Source: Mesostigma viride (Eukaryota; Streptophyta; Mesostigmatophyceae; Mesostigmatales; Mesostigmataceae). From it: a DNA stretch of 64,000 nucleotides. Made by a program: the position numbers and the translations under genes. Where the stretch lies: contig RPFO01000079.1 of assembly GCA_009746045.1 (NCBI GenBank), forward strand, positions 5,800,233-5,864,232. Direction: 5' to 3'. Shown in pieces: positions 34,738 to 46,261 of the stretch. Below the pieces are notes generated by a model. That model was not told where the DNA came from. It was given only the letters and a program-made list of their open reading frames with translations, and made no database searches. The first letter of the stretch is position 1, and each line of letters opens with the position of its first letter.

Positions 34738-34763
34738 CGAATTTTTTGGCGCCAAAAAATTCG
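34738..34763. repeat. Perfect 26-bp palindrome just outside the foldback
   Basis: CGAATTTTTTGGC followed by its exact complement, 17 bp beyond the right end of the foldback element. Confidence 0.95.
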
Positions 34764-37285
34764 CGCCGGAACCGAAGGTCATAAATTTCACGTGCACGGT
34801 GCGCGCACCCCTTGCGGAAGTGGCCATGGCGACTGCGTTCAGGCGAAACTACCACACTAGGGCAGGCGAAATGCAAAAATTTTACTCGAATCTAAAAGAC
34901 GATGAGTTTATGATGTTAGTTTGTGGCGGACATCAGCTGATTTACAATATCGCTGTTGTTTTTTTATGCCATCGGCATGGGGGTAATCTGAATTTTTTAG
35001 TCGCGCGGAATAAAATAGAATTCATGATAGCGGCGGTAAAATCGCGGTTTTTAGGGTTGTTTTGACCGTGAAGCAGGCGTTAATACCCTTTGCATCGAAT
35101 TCTAAACCGAGCTGGTGCTTTTTGCCAGATTTTCGGCCATTATCGGTAAGTAATTGTTCAGACCTACGCAGTGCGTGTCTGACCTGTCCATGGAAGAACG
35201 GCGGTTGTTGCGCGCCTGGGCGAGGGATTTACGAGGGCGAGGTACAGATTTGTCGCGAATGTTATCTGCGATCAGTGCTTTCTTCTATGAGCTCATCGTT
35301 CGAGGTTTTTTGCGTTCTTTTTGGGCAGTTTCCGCCAGCTATCTCGCCGTCGCTTGCCGTTGTGCTGTCGAATACCTGGCAGCTTTAGATTGTTTTCGTT
35401 GATGTCGTGATCAGGGCCGCTTCAGTCGCAGCCTATAGCTCTTCGGGAAGGTATAAGGCATTTCATAAAACGTGTTCCGGCAAGGATGTTGTGCGTATGG
35501 ACGCTTCTTGTTGTGTGAGAGTGACGCACCCTCTCTTCGCAGCGGCATCACAGCGCTCATGCGCTGAAGGGCCGCCAATGGTTTCTTTGCATTTTATCGT
35601 GCAGGGATGGAAGTGATTTAGTGATGATGATGTTGGAGATATTGCATTTGTGTGACTGCATGTAGATAGCTTGTACCAATGGTTGTTTGAGCTTTCCTAT
35701 GTTATGATGATGTGACAAGACTACAATGTGCTGAGCCAACCATGGTTGACATGCATGACTGCATGCAAGCTATATATACCATGTTCCTACTTGGTTCCTT
35801 GCCCTCCATAGTCCCAGTTTGTCATCCATGCCGGGGAGGACAGTTTAGGAGGTGTTGTTGAGTTGATTAGCTTGGTTGTCATCAACCTTACACTCTAACC
35901 TAGGAGAAACATAGGAAATGCTGCTTAGGCATATTAGGGCTACCATCGTCAAGGCTATGAACATATTTACAAGGCTGGCCATGCTGGAGGGATGATGAAG
36001 ACATATGAGGTGCGTGGCCACCCCTTCGTACATTGTAAACATACTCAGCATGGTTTTGGTGCATGTTGGATGGCATATGAAGTGGCACTGTGGGGTTACT
36101 GACTTACTGAGTGGTCCTTGGCGCCTTGTCAGGTGGTCATATAGGAAACCCATCAACTTGAGTAGTTCTTGTCACAATGACCCCCCACGTTGAGCATGCG
36201 TTGCCGTCAGCGTGCAAGAGTTAATTATGTGTGCTTGGGTCAGTTTGCAGATGTCCTTGATGAAGAAGGAGGTGCTAGTGTGGCTGAATGGTTACTCTAA
36301 TTTCCTTGTAGAGTCTACATGGGTGGCCGTCTTGGAATGGTTGTAACTTGGGCAGTTCTTGTCAGAATGGCGTCAAGCCTTGAACATAGGAGGTACCGTA
36401 TGTGCAGAGGTTGGCAGCATGTGGTTTGGCCAGTTTTTGCATGGTTTGGATGGATAAAGGGGTGTTTATGGTGTAAGATACACTAAAAAACCTCCCTTAG
36501 CTTCGTCACAGGTGGCTACCTAGGAAATCCATCAACTAGAGCTGCGCTCGTCAGAATGACCTGAAAATTTGGGGCTGCATGTCCCCCCACCTGTAATATT
36601 TGGGAATATATGGTGGAGCATGATATGATGTGTTAATGATTTGATTTTTTTTTTTTGGATTAAAAAAGTACCTGTTTTGCGGGAAATCCATCAACGTGAG
36701 TAAACATTCTTATTTCTTGGTCCCAATTAGGTAGAATTTCTCAAAAGTGGGGGAACTATGCGGGAATATATGATTTGGTCCCAATATGTTTGCCCATTGT
36801 CCTAGGGAAAATGTGACTAAAATAGCGTCTTTTTCTATTTTTAGCGCGTTACCGGTGTATGGTGGGGGCTAGTACCCCCCCCAAGTGGCTGGAAATTTTT
36901 TTTTTAATCATATTTATGGTCCCCAATCATCATTGGATTTTTTGCACATGCATAGGTATGGTTTCCAGAAAAGTGCCCTTTAGGCATGTCCCCTCCCGCT
37001 TCTGCTTGTATTCATTGAGAATGATAGATTACGGAGGTGAGATAGGCATGCAACATAAGGAAAAACCCGAGAACTGGGAGAATAACCCTGAAGAAATTAA
37101 TAGTAATCTGACACAGACATCCAAGGATCACGCCAGCGGCACAAGGTACAACTAACTATACATCACAAAACTACACGCATCAACAGCGCTGCCGGCCCAT
37201 CATGCATGCCTGGAAGGAATCTAGACCGCATGGGTCGCGACAAAGTCGGCCCGGGTGCGGCGGAATAACACATCAGCCACGCTTG
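34764..37285. other. 2.5 kb without recognised gene; weak coding-like frames and imperfect repeats
   Basis: At 34764-35600 the base composition is more balanced and there are frames such as 35154-35402 (+), whose product is not recognised. From 35620 to 37160 the DNA is AT-rich, with imperfect repeats of a segment containing CATCAACT..GTTCTTGTCA.AATGAC (36140, 36340, 36520), likely remains of a DNA transposon. No function is assigned. Confidence 0.4.
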
Positions 37286-37303
37286 ATATTTATCCGGCCC
37301 TCG

Positions 37304-37343
37304 GCCACTATAGATTCTCTGCTGCCCCTGGGCGGCGTGGGCA
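37304..37343 (+). mobile_element. AAC-tailed retroposon 3' end
   Basis: GGCCACTATAGATTCTCTGC..GCGGCGTGGGCAACAAC, as at 29232. Further AAC-rich tracts lie at 37535-37566. No clear target duplication. Confidence 0.55.
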
Positions 37344-38037
37344 ACAACAACAACACCTGACTCAGGTCCACTGGCTTCCCTGGTCACATAACGCCCCCTA
37401 TTAGCCCTTCCGGCACCTGTCACCTTCACACCAGGGTGTGACCACCTTCATTAAGGATTCGCTGATACTCATTTCCCATTTCACCTCTCTGGTCCATAAT
37501 TGGATAATTAAAATACCCGGCATTTCCCCGAAAAACAACAACAACAACCTGAACAACAACAACAACAGTACTTGGTACCCCTTCAACTACAGTAGTTACC
37601 TAAGGATATTCCCATTGGTTAATAAAAATACCCATTTACCCTTGATTTATCCGGCGGGAAAAAAAACCTGCCAACGGGGTCACGTAGTCCAGTTGGAAAA
37701 AAGCCAGGGTCCGCGGAGTCTTATCAAAGAGACCGACAACCTGCGCATCATGGTCATCAGAATGATGATCAGAATGACGGGACCTCATGTAGTATACCCG
37801 GGTCAGTAGTTATCTAATCTAGTAGTATATTCTGATCTAGTCTAGTAGTATATGTGTAGGGGTATATTAATTCAGTAATATATTCTGATCAGTAATATAT
37901 ATTTAAAAAATATAATTACTTACAACAGAGTGAAATCACTCAAACCAAAGCAAACGCCCAGCTATAAACCTATATACAGAGCCATGTCAAAGCTCTATAC
38001 TACGATAAGACCAATGGAAACGCCTAACGGGAGGAAC

Positions 38038-38560
38038 CTAATAGCCCTGCTGCACCGCAAAATCAGCCCGCGTACGGCGGAGCATGATGTCAGCCATGGC
38101 CCGAGTCAGCGCCACCGACAAGCGCTGACGCCAATATGACGTCCAGGTCCGCGCCGACCATGGGGCCCGCTGGCCCTCCAGGTCCAGCCGGTCCTCCCGG
38201 AGCCGGCAACACTCCTTGAAGAAGGCGGAGGTCAGGGGCCCCATGGCCCCAAACTCCTCCAGGACAAAGGGCACCACACGATGGTGCCCGACGTCGCCGT
38301 AGGCCAGGAGCTTGGCCCGCTCCGCCCGGTCCGCCGTGTAACCTGCCGTGAGGGAGGCCCCAGCCACGTGGCTAAGAGCCAAGGGCCGCGCCACCGAAAC
38401 GTCAATAAGCAGATGCCGGCCACCCCCCTCAAAGTCCAGCACCACGATGTCAGGCCGGTGGTTGGGGGAATAGAAGGCAGCGCCATCCGCATCCTCGGAC
38501 CGGATGTTCGCGTGGGGGAAACCGACCGAATCATGGCGAGCACCACCGTCAGGAGGACAG
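38038..38560 (-). CDS. Retrotransposon C-terminal restriction-like endonuclease
   Basis: RPDIVVLDFEGGG..LLIDVSV..(about 25 residues)..RAERAKLLAYG matches the R..PD......D-V/K arrangement of the restriction-like nuclease of R2/NeSL elements. The stop is at 38038. Joined to the RT frame by a shift near 38550. Confidence 0.7.
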
Positions 38561-40200
38561 TGTGCAAATACAAATACCAATTCTGATTCTGTTGGCCCCC
38601 CATGCAGGCAAGGTAGTGAGTCCCCGTGGGATCCAGCGGCTGCCCACAGCTACCACAAGGCCGCCCGGCCGGAACAAGAGGCTGCGGGGCAAATAGCTGG
38701 TGCCGGAGCGCCACCGAGTAGTGGCTGGGAGCCAAGGCGAATGGGGGGGCCATGGGAAGAGCACGAAGGTACGCCGAGCCCACACTCCGCAAGGAAAGCG
38801 AGAACAGCCACGCACGTCCCTGGGCGTTGAGGTCCGCGAAAAGAGCAATCCAATCAGCCGTGTGCAGAATACCCGCGTAGGTTTTCTGGTGTTTATCGAT
38901 GACGCGAGCAGGGAATGCGGCGGGAGATTGAACGGAGGCGACCGAGGGAGTGCCGCGAGGGAGGTGGCGCTGTACCGCCTGAGCGGCACGGACGGGAGAA
39001 CAGGCCTGCTGGATCTCAGCATAGGCCTCCTGGATGGCGGTGACGAAGGGCAAAGGGCTGCTGGGGTCCAGGAGGTCAGGCGCTGCTGTTGCCAAAAGGG
39101 GCAGGAGCCGGCAGCTTTCCGCCCACGACTGAGCGACGGAGCCCAAAAATGCTGCTGGGGCCAGCCGGGCGGCACGAGTCAGACCGCAGCCACCCATCCG
39201 TGCAGGCAGGGAGGCAATGCGAATAGCATGTGGCGGGAGGTCGGGGCCCGGGACCAGCTGCGCCAAGGCCGACTGGATGCGTTCGTCGTGGCCCTCGGCG
39301 GCCAGCCGGACCTGAGCCGGAAGAGCGCCCCGGAGCCAGTGAACGACGCGAGGGTGAGCGCAAAACCACAGAAGCAGACCCTTGGTCTGCGAATCATGAA
39401 GGCGCGCAATCAAGGGCAGTACCTCAGTGCGTGCCTCGAGGGCGGCCCGCAGAGCATCGATGACAAACGCGGGGTCGCCAACCGGAACGCCGAGGACATC
39501 CAACCCATGGAGGCGCTCGTCCCGGCCCAAGAGCTGGGGCGGAAAGCCGGAGCAATCACCTTGGGGCGAGTACACCGCGCACTTGGCCAGGGTCAACTGG
39601 AGGTTGATGTCGGCCACCGCGGTCTGCAGTGCCAGCAGAGCCGCGGTGGTGTCCGGCACAGGGCCCAGAAGGTAGATATCATCCAAGTAGGCCTGAATAG
39701 CGACCGCCGGGTGGGCAGCATGGACCGCTTGGAGGCAACCCTGGAGGGGGGCGGCAAAGTACAGGGGTCCCAGGGGGTCCCCTTGCTGGGTGCCCGACCG
39801 CGACAGCAGGCCGCCGCGAGTGCCGTCCTCCATGATGTGAACCAGTTGGCCGGGCTGGCCGTAGCACACGGCTGTCCAAGCGTACAAGTCCTCGAAGGAC
39901 TCCATGACGGCCGCAAACATGCTGGCGCGGGACAGACTGTTGAACGCGTTGTGGCAGTCGACCTTGACGACAGCGTGGGTGGGGTGGGCCTCGAGGTAGG
40001 CCTGCACCGAATGGATGAGGATATCCGCCCCGCCTGGAGTCGTCACCCCCAGCTGGGCCGCCACCGAGGTCTCACCCGCTGCGAGGGGCGGGCAGAAAAA
40101 GGCACGGAGCTCGGGCGCCTTTTGGCGGCAGATCACTTTGCCCACGAGCTTGCGGAGCACCTCACCGCAGGCGATCGGGCGCACCTTGCCCTCGGGGGGG
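38560..40200 (-). CDS. Retrotransposon reverse transcriptase, palm/thumb and CCHC knuckle
   Basis: Catalytic motifs: VKVDCHNAFNSLSR (motif A Asp), GTQQGDPLGPLYFA (motif B), AYLDDIYLL (YLDD at 39678-39689, motif C). These residues are intact. Downstream, PCGSCGQPLDPTGTHYLAC gives the C-X2-C-X9-H-X4-C knuckle that precedes the endonuclease in R2-like elements. Confidence 0.88.
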
Positions 40201-40204
40201 GCAA

Positions 40205-41030
40205 GACACCCTTGAGCAGAGCGAGGAGGCGAGCGCCCGCTAACCACTCGCGCGCAGCGGGAGGAACGCGACCAGCCGCCAGGTCAATGAGGGTGTCAAA
40301 GAGAATGTCCTCGCCCCCATGCCCCACCAGGACCTCCAAGTGCTCGTAGCGCCAGCCCGACGGCCCGGTAGAGGAAGCCCGCGGGACCGCACGCATCACC
40401 TCCAGGAAGCAGTCGCGGTCCAGCCGGAGGGGGGCCGGCAGGGGGTCCGGCACGGGCAGCTGGAATCCGGGCTCCGCAGGGTGAAGAGCCTCCAAGGCCG
40501 CCAGGGTAGCCGCATTGGCGGGGGCCAGCTTGGCCATTTCCAAGCGGGTCATGGCCCGGCTGAGCTGCCCCTCGCGGACGAGGCGGATGACGTCGGCGGC
40601 CACCCGCTCGAAGTTGACCTCCCCCGACAGCCGGGCCGTGCGCGGGGGCGGCACGCCAAACAGCCCCTCCCAGTCCCCCTGCAGAAAGCGTCGGCAACGG
40701 GCAATAACCGCACCCTGGAGGCCGCGCACACCACGCCCGAGAGGGGTGAGGAGCAGGCGGGGGGTCACCATGTGCAGTTTAAAGCCCAGCGGGTCGTCCG
40801 GAGCGGCGTGCATGCGCCGGAGAGAAACGATTGCACATTGCGCGAAAAGGCTACGCGCGCGGTGGGGGAGGTCGGTCAGGGTAGACGTCGGGTTGATGGC
40901 GCATGCATCCCAGGGAACCGTGTCAAGCCAACGCCAACTGGCCGAGTAGTCGGGCGGCGGGGGCTGGGAGCCGGTGGGAGCCGAGGCGGGAGGGGGGAGG
41001 GGGCCGGGACTGCTGGCCGGTTGAGGGGCC
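40205..41030 (-). CDS. Retrotransposon pre-RT region and first RT motifs
   Basis: Contains WRWLDTVPWDACAINPTSTL and STGPSGWRYEHLEVL, the latter being the conserved start of the RT fingers in R2-like proteins, ending at ARLLALLKGVLPPP. The continuation (GKVRPIACGEVLRKLVGK) is in another frame after a run of eight C (plus-strand G at 40194-40201). Confidence 0.75.
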
Positions 41031-41833
41031 GTTGAGCAACACAGGCGCGCGCGTGCTGAGCGCGCCCGTGAATGGAGTACACCCGCTGGCAGTGAGCTTC
41101 CGGGCACCGGTAACAGCTCATGGCCTGCAGATCCGCCGCGCCGAGATCGGGGTGCACAGCGCGAAGGTGCTGGCAGAGGAGGTTACGGTTGTGGAACACA
41201 CCAGCACACGGGGACCCCGTGGGAAGCAGCACGGCACACCGGTGAAGGCCGTCGGCGGGCGCTGAGTGGCGGGGAGCGGCGCCAGCAAAGGCAGGACGTG
41301 GGGCCTGCGGCGTCTCCCCAGCCGGGCCGGCAGGCGCGCGCACCACGACCCGACCAGCGCCCGGCATGCCCGCCGGGGCCACGGAGGAGGCAGTGCCCAC
41401 CGGGGAGACCCCCAGCGGAGGGGGATCGAGAACGCCGGCGCCCCTCCCAGGGGGACTCGCCAGCGCGCCCGCGACCACCCCAGGCCCCGGCAACGAGGCC
41501 GGGGGCGGCGGCCGAGGGGTCGGGGAGGCAGCTGGCCCCGGGGCCCGGTGGGGACCCGGCAGGGGACCCAGCGAGACCGGGGGCGGGCCGAGAGGAAGCG
41601 CAGTCCCAGGGGGCGGCACAACAGCCCGGCACAACGGGCAGCGCGGCACGGAGTGGAGCAAGCTGCGCGCGATGCACGCTTGATGGAATGTGTGGCCGCA
41701 CGCGGGCAGGCGACACAAGCCATCCCCCGGCCGGAAGGGCTCAAGGCAGATGGCACAGGAGCCCGACTCTGGGTCGTCCCCCTCCAGAAGGGACCGGACA
41801 TGAGGGGGGGGCGGGTCCCAGCCGGCCAGTAAT
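40876..41833 (-). CDS. Retrotransposon N-terminal part: RING-H2 and C2H2 zinc fingers
   Basis: RING-H2: CAICLEPF, then C at +16, GHTFHQAC and CPLC, giving C-X2-C-X15-C-X-H-X2-H-X2-C-X11-C-X2-C, all eight ligands present (about 41629-41757). RING-H2 proteins act as E3 ubiquitin ligases by binding E2 enzymes. After a Pro/Gly-rich stretch come C..C-X12-H-X3-H (ending CQHLRAVH) and a CYRCPEAHC..H...C motif resembling the C2H2 fingers by which R2-type proteins bind target DNA. The start lies in or beyond the LINE inserted at 41845, so the true N-terminus is unknown. The frame then shifts near 41000 in a G-rich run. Confidence 0.7.
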
Positions 41834-42037
41834 ATATATGTGTACGCCATGCGAGGTAGCCATGGCTGACGGCGGAGCTCATAACTTTCACGTTTGGGCA
41901 CCAAATTCGGCCGTGAATATCACAATCGCTTCGTCTTTCTAAGACGCACACGCTGATATAATTTCCCAAAGCTATTACGCAATATACGATGAGCAAACGC
42001 CTCTCGACGCAACGCAGCCTGGCGGCTGCGCTCGGCA

Positions 42038-43311
42038 ATGAAAATACGCCTGCAGCTTCGGCTGCAGCTTCGCATACCGGCCGGCCCAGATGGCAACGGT
42101 GACACTAGTAGTGCACTGGTGCTCGCCCAGCCTCCCGGGCTCGCCTCGCCATCAGCATCGCCTGAACCTAAGCGCACTAGTCGCTCTGCTGAGCCGCCCT
42201 GGGAAGAGCGCTCCTTTGACGTCAACAGCCCCGGCTTCTGGCAGCGCAGCCCCGGTTGGTTCATGGAAGACATGTTTTACGGCAATCACGCCTCGCTTCT
42301 AGCCCTGTGCGTGTACCTCACGTCCCACAACCGTGGCCGCTGGCCTGGTGACGGCAAGCTTGTCGACCCCGCCGAGGCTCTCCCAATCATTCACCGCATG
42401 CCTCGCCCCCGGCTTCAACGCTTCGCCCTCTGCTCCCTTGTTGGACGCTCCGAATCCGAGATCTGGGCTTCCCCACCGCCCCCCCCCACCTTCCCCACCG
42501 AAGCCACCATCCGCACCCTCCTCAAGGAAGCTTTCGAGCAGCACGTGACCCCTCTTGCCGCAGATGTGGCGGCACTTGGCGGCACGCTGGCTGCTGAGCT
42601 CCCCACCATCCCCACCGCTACCGCCACCCTCCTCGCCTCCACCTCCCCCCCCCCTCCGTCTCCACCGACTCCATCACCGCCCAGCTCCGCGACATCGACC
42701 AGCGCCTCAAGGATAATGCAATCGCTATCGAGGTCTTGCAGAACACAGCAGGCCTCACCGCCCAGGCAGTGAAGGACATTGCCGCCAAGCCAGCCCCGGC
42801 TGGCCTGGCCGGCGATGCTCCTCCCATCACGACCTGGGCGGACATGCTTAAGCAACATACCACCTCCACCACCTCCGCCGTCGCAGCCCAGCTCCAGCGG
42901 CAGACGCTTGACCTCCGCGAGGAGGCCGAGCTCGCCAAGCGCAGCCTCAACGCCATACTCAAGAACTTCGACATGGAATCAGGTGAGAATTCCGAGAAGC
43001 TTGCACGTGCGTTTGAGAGCAAAATCCTTGCACGCATGGGCCTTCTTGGTGAGATCAAGCTGACCGCCCACCGCCTCCCCCGCGCGCGGGGTAAGGCAGG
43101 GGCGCCCCCGCTTCTTTTCATCTTTGATAGCCCAGCGGACAAGATTTCGTTCCTCCGACGCCGCAAGCGGCTCGAGAATACTCACTTCACCGTGGACGAC
43201 GACTTGACCCTGGCACAGCAACAACGGCGACGGGAGCTATGGCCGACCTACCTCCAGCTCCGGCAGACCAAGGCGGGCCAGCCGGTGTACTGGAAGGGGG
43301 CGGCCATCTAG
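42038..43311 (+). CDS. LINE ORF1 protein (copy A, one frameshift)
   Basis: Two overlapping frames (42038-42772 and 42736-43311) joined near 42650 in a C-run. N-terminal part: WFMEDMFYGNHASLLAL..HNRGRWPGDGKLVD. Middle: Pro-rich linker, then a helical segment (ITAQLRDIDQRLKDNAIAIE) likely to be a coiled coil. C-terminal part: LLFIFDSPADKISFLRRRK..FTVDDDLTLAQQQRRREL, resembling the RNA-binding C-terminal domain of L1-type ORF1p (S..DK...L..R..L....i..D..LT..Q...R). Stop TAG at 43309. It would bind element RNA for retrotransposition; inferred from family resemblance. Confidence 0.65.
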
Positions 43312-43424
43312 TACGTCGGCCACAAGCCCTGGCAAGCGACCCCCTCGACCACTGCGGCCCCAGCAACTCCAGCCCCAGCCTAGGGGAATACAGCAGTAGT
43401 GTAGAATAGTTAGACAGTGGCCTT

Positions 43425-44103
43425 GTACATGCCCGCCTACTACAGGCACTATACCAGCTTAGGCCTAGCCTTTTTAGTCATGTCGTGTACAAACAGGTCG
43501 TGGACCGGCTGGATCGCATAGTATCTCCGCACATCTGAACCCTGTGATGCCAGATCTCCTTTGCGGCCGTTCCGAGCTTGGCACTGGATTCGTTGTCCAC
43601 ATCGTCGCGTCGCTGCCGCAACACGATGTTTTCTGGCATCCGCGGGCTTTTGGTTCCCGCCGCACATTTGAAAGTGCTGTCCTCCGGCTTTTTGCCTTTG
43701 CACCGTGTGCAGTTCTTGGACGTTTGGAATCATGGCATGGCTAACGTGATGACTGACTAGCTAGACCTTTTCAGTGGTTTTCCATTTGCGGGTATTTCCT
43801 CGTAAATGGTGGGAGAGCGATCGCAGCAATGGTGCTCACCACTAGACACTCCCGGCCAGTTAGGCTAGAAACACACGCCCTGATCAAGCATGCTGTTTCC
43901 GGCCCCACCGTCTAGGTCATCTAGTCGCTCCACACGTAAGCCAGCCATAATTTCAATTCACAAGGATACACATTTCCATCACCATTCATCTTCATCATCC
44001 TGAACGACTCGAAAACGCGGAAAAGATGACGGCAGGCTCGAGCTACCATGGTCCGGATTCTCCCGATTTCTGGCCTGCGCTGGTTGTCTCTTTGATGTAC
44101 ATG
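43425..44103 (-). mobile_element. 665-bp nested element (copy 1) with 7-bp target duplication
   Basis: GTACATG flanks at 43425-43431 and 44097-44103. Minus-strand ends: ATCAAAGAGACAACCAGCGC ... TGTAGTAGGCGGG. No terminal inverted repeats, no A-tail. Near its 5' end it carries a short frame beginning MVARACRHLFRVFESFRMM, and further in NCTRCKGKKPEDSTFKCAAG (CxxC type), both unrecognised. Copy 2 is at 55530-56011 plus 57344-57390; shorter pieces are at 58230-58360, 58965-59055 and 60168-60300. Confidence 0.75.
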
Positions 44104-44452
44104 TGTGCCTATGATGAGCCACCCTCCAGATGCCTAGCTTTATTTAATTATGCAGTGCCCGGCCATGCAGGGAGTAACTCTCTGCTGAGACGCCATGCCC
44201 TAGCTTTTTGTATAGCTATGCTGATCTTCCCCCCCATGACAGGCTCCCCCTTCGCTGGGCATAGCTTGAAGATCATGGGGATGCAAGTGCCCTGGTGCAC
44301 CTAGAGCAAGGGTCCTTTACATCCCCACCCTTGCAGGAAGTAGCTTAGGATGTATGATAGGCCATATGCTCCCCTCTCAGGGGCTATGTGCTACATATAC
44401 TCCCAACGGAGTTATGTTACAATTCAATTCAATTCAATTCAATATATGTGTA

Positions 44453-45591
44453 GAATTATCTAATTTTAAACTAGCTAGTAATCTTGCGAATTCACCCCGC
44501 CGGCCGGGCGCCGGCTACTGACGGACAGACACGGCTAGTCGCTGGTACGCCGTCATCATATCCGATCATGCTCAAGGCGGCTGGCCCCGCCGCGGCTCAC
44601 TCAAGGCAGTGCGGGGCGCCAGCCCAGCCCGGCCGGCCGGGCGCCCTCATGCCGGCTCCGTCATGGTGAGCGGCCGTTAGTCCGCCGGTCAGCCGTCATC
44701 ATTGGGGCCCGCCGCCCGGGCATCGGGTTGCAGTGCGGCCTCAGTGATGCCATGTGATTGATGCGTGCGGCCTCAGTCGGTCAGTTAATTCCCGGCCCGC
44801 CGTACGGCCATGACGGACCGCGGTGCCATCAAGATCCAGCGCATAATAAGTAAGTAGTAAGCCGCACCGCGGCCGGCTTGCGTCGGTGTCATGCGCATGG
44901 GCGGGCACTTGCCACGGAGCCGTACCACTACTATGCTAATAATCTCATTAGAAAAAAATTAATACACGAAAGTTACAAAGATGATCGTCTGCGTCATGCC
45001 CCAACCATATTACTGACTTAAGTGAGACGATATAGTCACTAGAGGGGGATATAATTGTCCTCATCTGAGCTGTCCTCTACTGTAATGGCAGACGAGGCGG
45101 TAGTGTAGCGGCTATTATCCTCAAGGGCAATAACCTCCACCTCTGGACTTCTACCCTGCATCATCCAGGTCACGAGTAGCCTCATAGTAGCTCACTCATC
45201 TAACTAACTACACTCCGTCCGTCATGCCTGAGCTGCCGGCCGGGTCCATGTCTAGTCTGCAGGCCCGCATAGCCGGTGAGGCCGGTGAGGAGAAGAACCT
45301 TGACAAGATCCCGTTTCTCAGTTGAGTCGGCACGTGAGCCCAACTGAAGGGCTGGCCCTCGGGGTAGCAACGCCGGGTGGACCAGGCGTGGCCGCCTCTC
45401 CGGGGGCCGATATGTCGTCCTCATGTGATGAGGAGAGAGCGCGCTCTGTGGCCTGCCCACTTAGGGCTGAGTGAGAGAAGCTAGTAGGGCGCCAGGGCTC
45501 CCTTCTTCTCATTGTGTATAATAGGGTTGAAGGCTCCTTTGGTACATATAAACCATCACGGGGCCTGGTACGAGCCACAACTTGAGCCACG
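44453..45591. other. GC-rich spacer between LINE copies, no gene
   Basis: Rich in CCGGCCGG and GCCGGC words. A segment at about 44860-44985 (containing ATGCTAATAATCTCATTAGA) is repeated at 57560-57640, next to an AAGT repeat in both places. No protein recognised. Confidence 0.5.
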
Positions 45592-46194
45592 AGGTAGCCA
45601 TGGCTGACGGCGGAGCTCATAACTTTAACGTTTGGGCACCAAATTCGGCCGTGAATATCACAACCGCTTCGTCTTTCTAAGACGCACACACTGATATAAT
45701 TTTCCGAATCGCTATTACGCAATGTATGACGAGCAAGTTTACGCTCCTCTACGCAACGCAGCCTGGCGGCTGCGCTAAGCCCTGAAAATACGTCTGCAGC
45801 TCCGCGGCTGCAGCTTCGCCCTTAGCTAGGCCCGGAAGGCAGCGGTGATCTGTCCACTAGTCGCGCACTGGTGGTTGCCCAGCAAGCCCCCCACCAAGCT
45901 TGCCTCGCCATCTGCATGATTCGCGCGCGAGCCTAAACGCATGCAGCCGCCCTGAGGAATCGCCCCCTGCCGACCGAACCGAGCTGGAAGGAAGTCGACT
46001 TTGACGTCACCTCAGCCACATGGTGGACACCGGCTCTGTCAAGCCGACCCTAGCCGCCCTTTCATGCACGCCCTGTTCTACGGGTCGCGCACCTCGCTTC
46101 TTGCCCTGCATATCAGTGTGCCAGCACCTTTTCGTCCTCGGTCGCCTCATTCCACCTGGCCGCGTGGTCGGTGCTTCACATGCGCAGCCTCCCT
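45592..46194 (+). mobile_element. ORF1-only LINE copy B, left part (split by transposon)
   Basis: Starts at the same point as copy A (GAGGTAGCCATGGCTGACGG) with high identity through the 5' leader, then decays. It resumes at 53786 after the 7.6-kb DNA transposon. ORF1 is broken. Confidence 0.75.
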
Positions 46195-46261
46195 AGCCTA
46201 ATATGGATTTGTACTACAGCACTAGTACAAATTGGTTTTTTTTCAACATTGTTATTTAATG

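Larger units (their letters stand above)
38038..41833 (-). mobile_element. R2/NeSL-like non-LTR retrotransposon with N-terminal RING-H2 finger
   Basis: Translated on the minus strand in three frames joined at homopolymer runs. Order: RING-H2 finger; one or two C2H2-like zinc fingers; a Pro-rich linker; a reverse transcriptase; a CCHC knuckle; and a PD..D..K-type endonuclease domain. C2H2 fingers, RT, CCHC and a C-terminal restriction-like endonuclease define the R2/NeSL/CRE kind of LINE, which usually inserts at specific sites. A RING finger at the N-terminus is not part of the standard description. Frames change near 41000, 40195 and 38550, so this copy is inactive unless those are sequencing errors. 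An ORF1-only LINE is inserted at its 5' end (41845). Confidence 0.8.
41834..44452 (+). mobile_element. ORF1-only LINE derivative (copy A) with 11-bp target duplication
   Basis: ATATATGTGTA flanks the element at 41834-41844 and 44442-44452. Inside: a 5' leader (GAGGTAGCCATGGCTGACGG, shared with copy B at 45592), ORF1, an untranslated region, a 665-bp nested element (43432-44096), and a 3' end GGGGCTATGTGCTACATATA, a CTCCCAACGGAG hairpin and a CAATT-repeat tail (44420-44441). Without the nested insert it is about 1.9 kb. No reverse transcriptase is present although both ends look complete, so it is probably a HAL1-like parasite of a full LINE. Confidence 0.75.

Noticed and set aside
38700-40349. 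549-codon plus-strand frame
   Set aside because: Antisense shadow of the reverse transcriptase; the minus strand carries the catalytic motifs.
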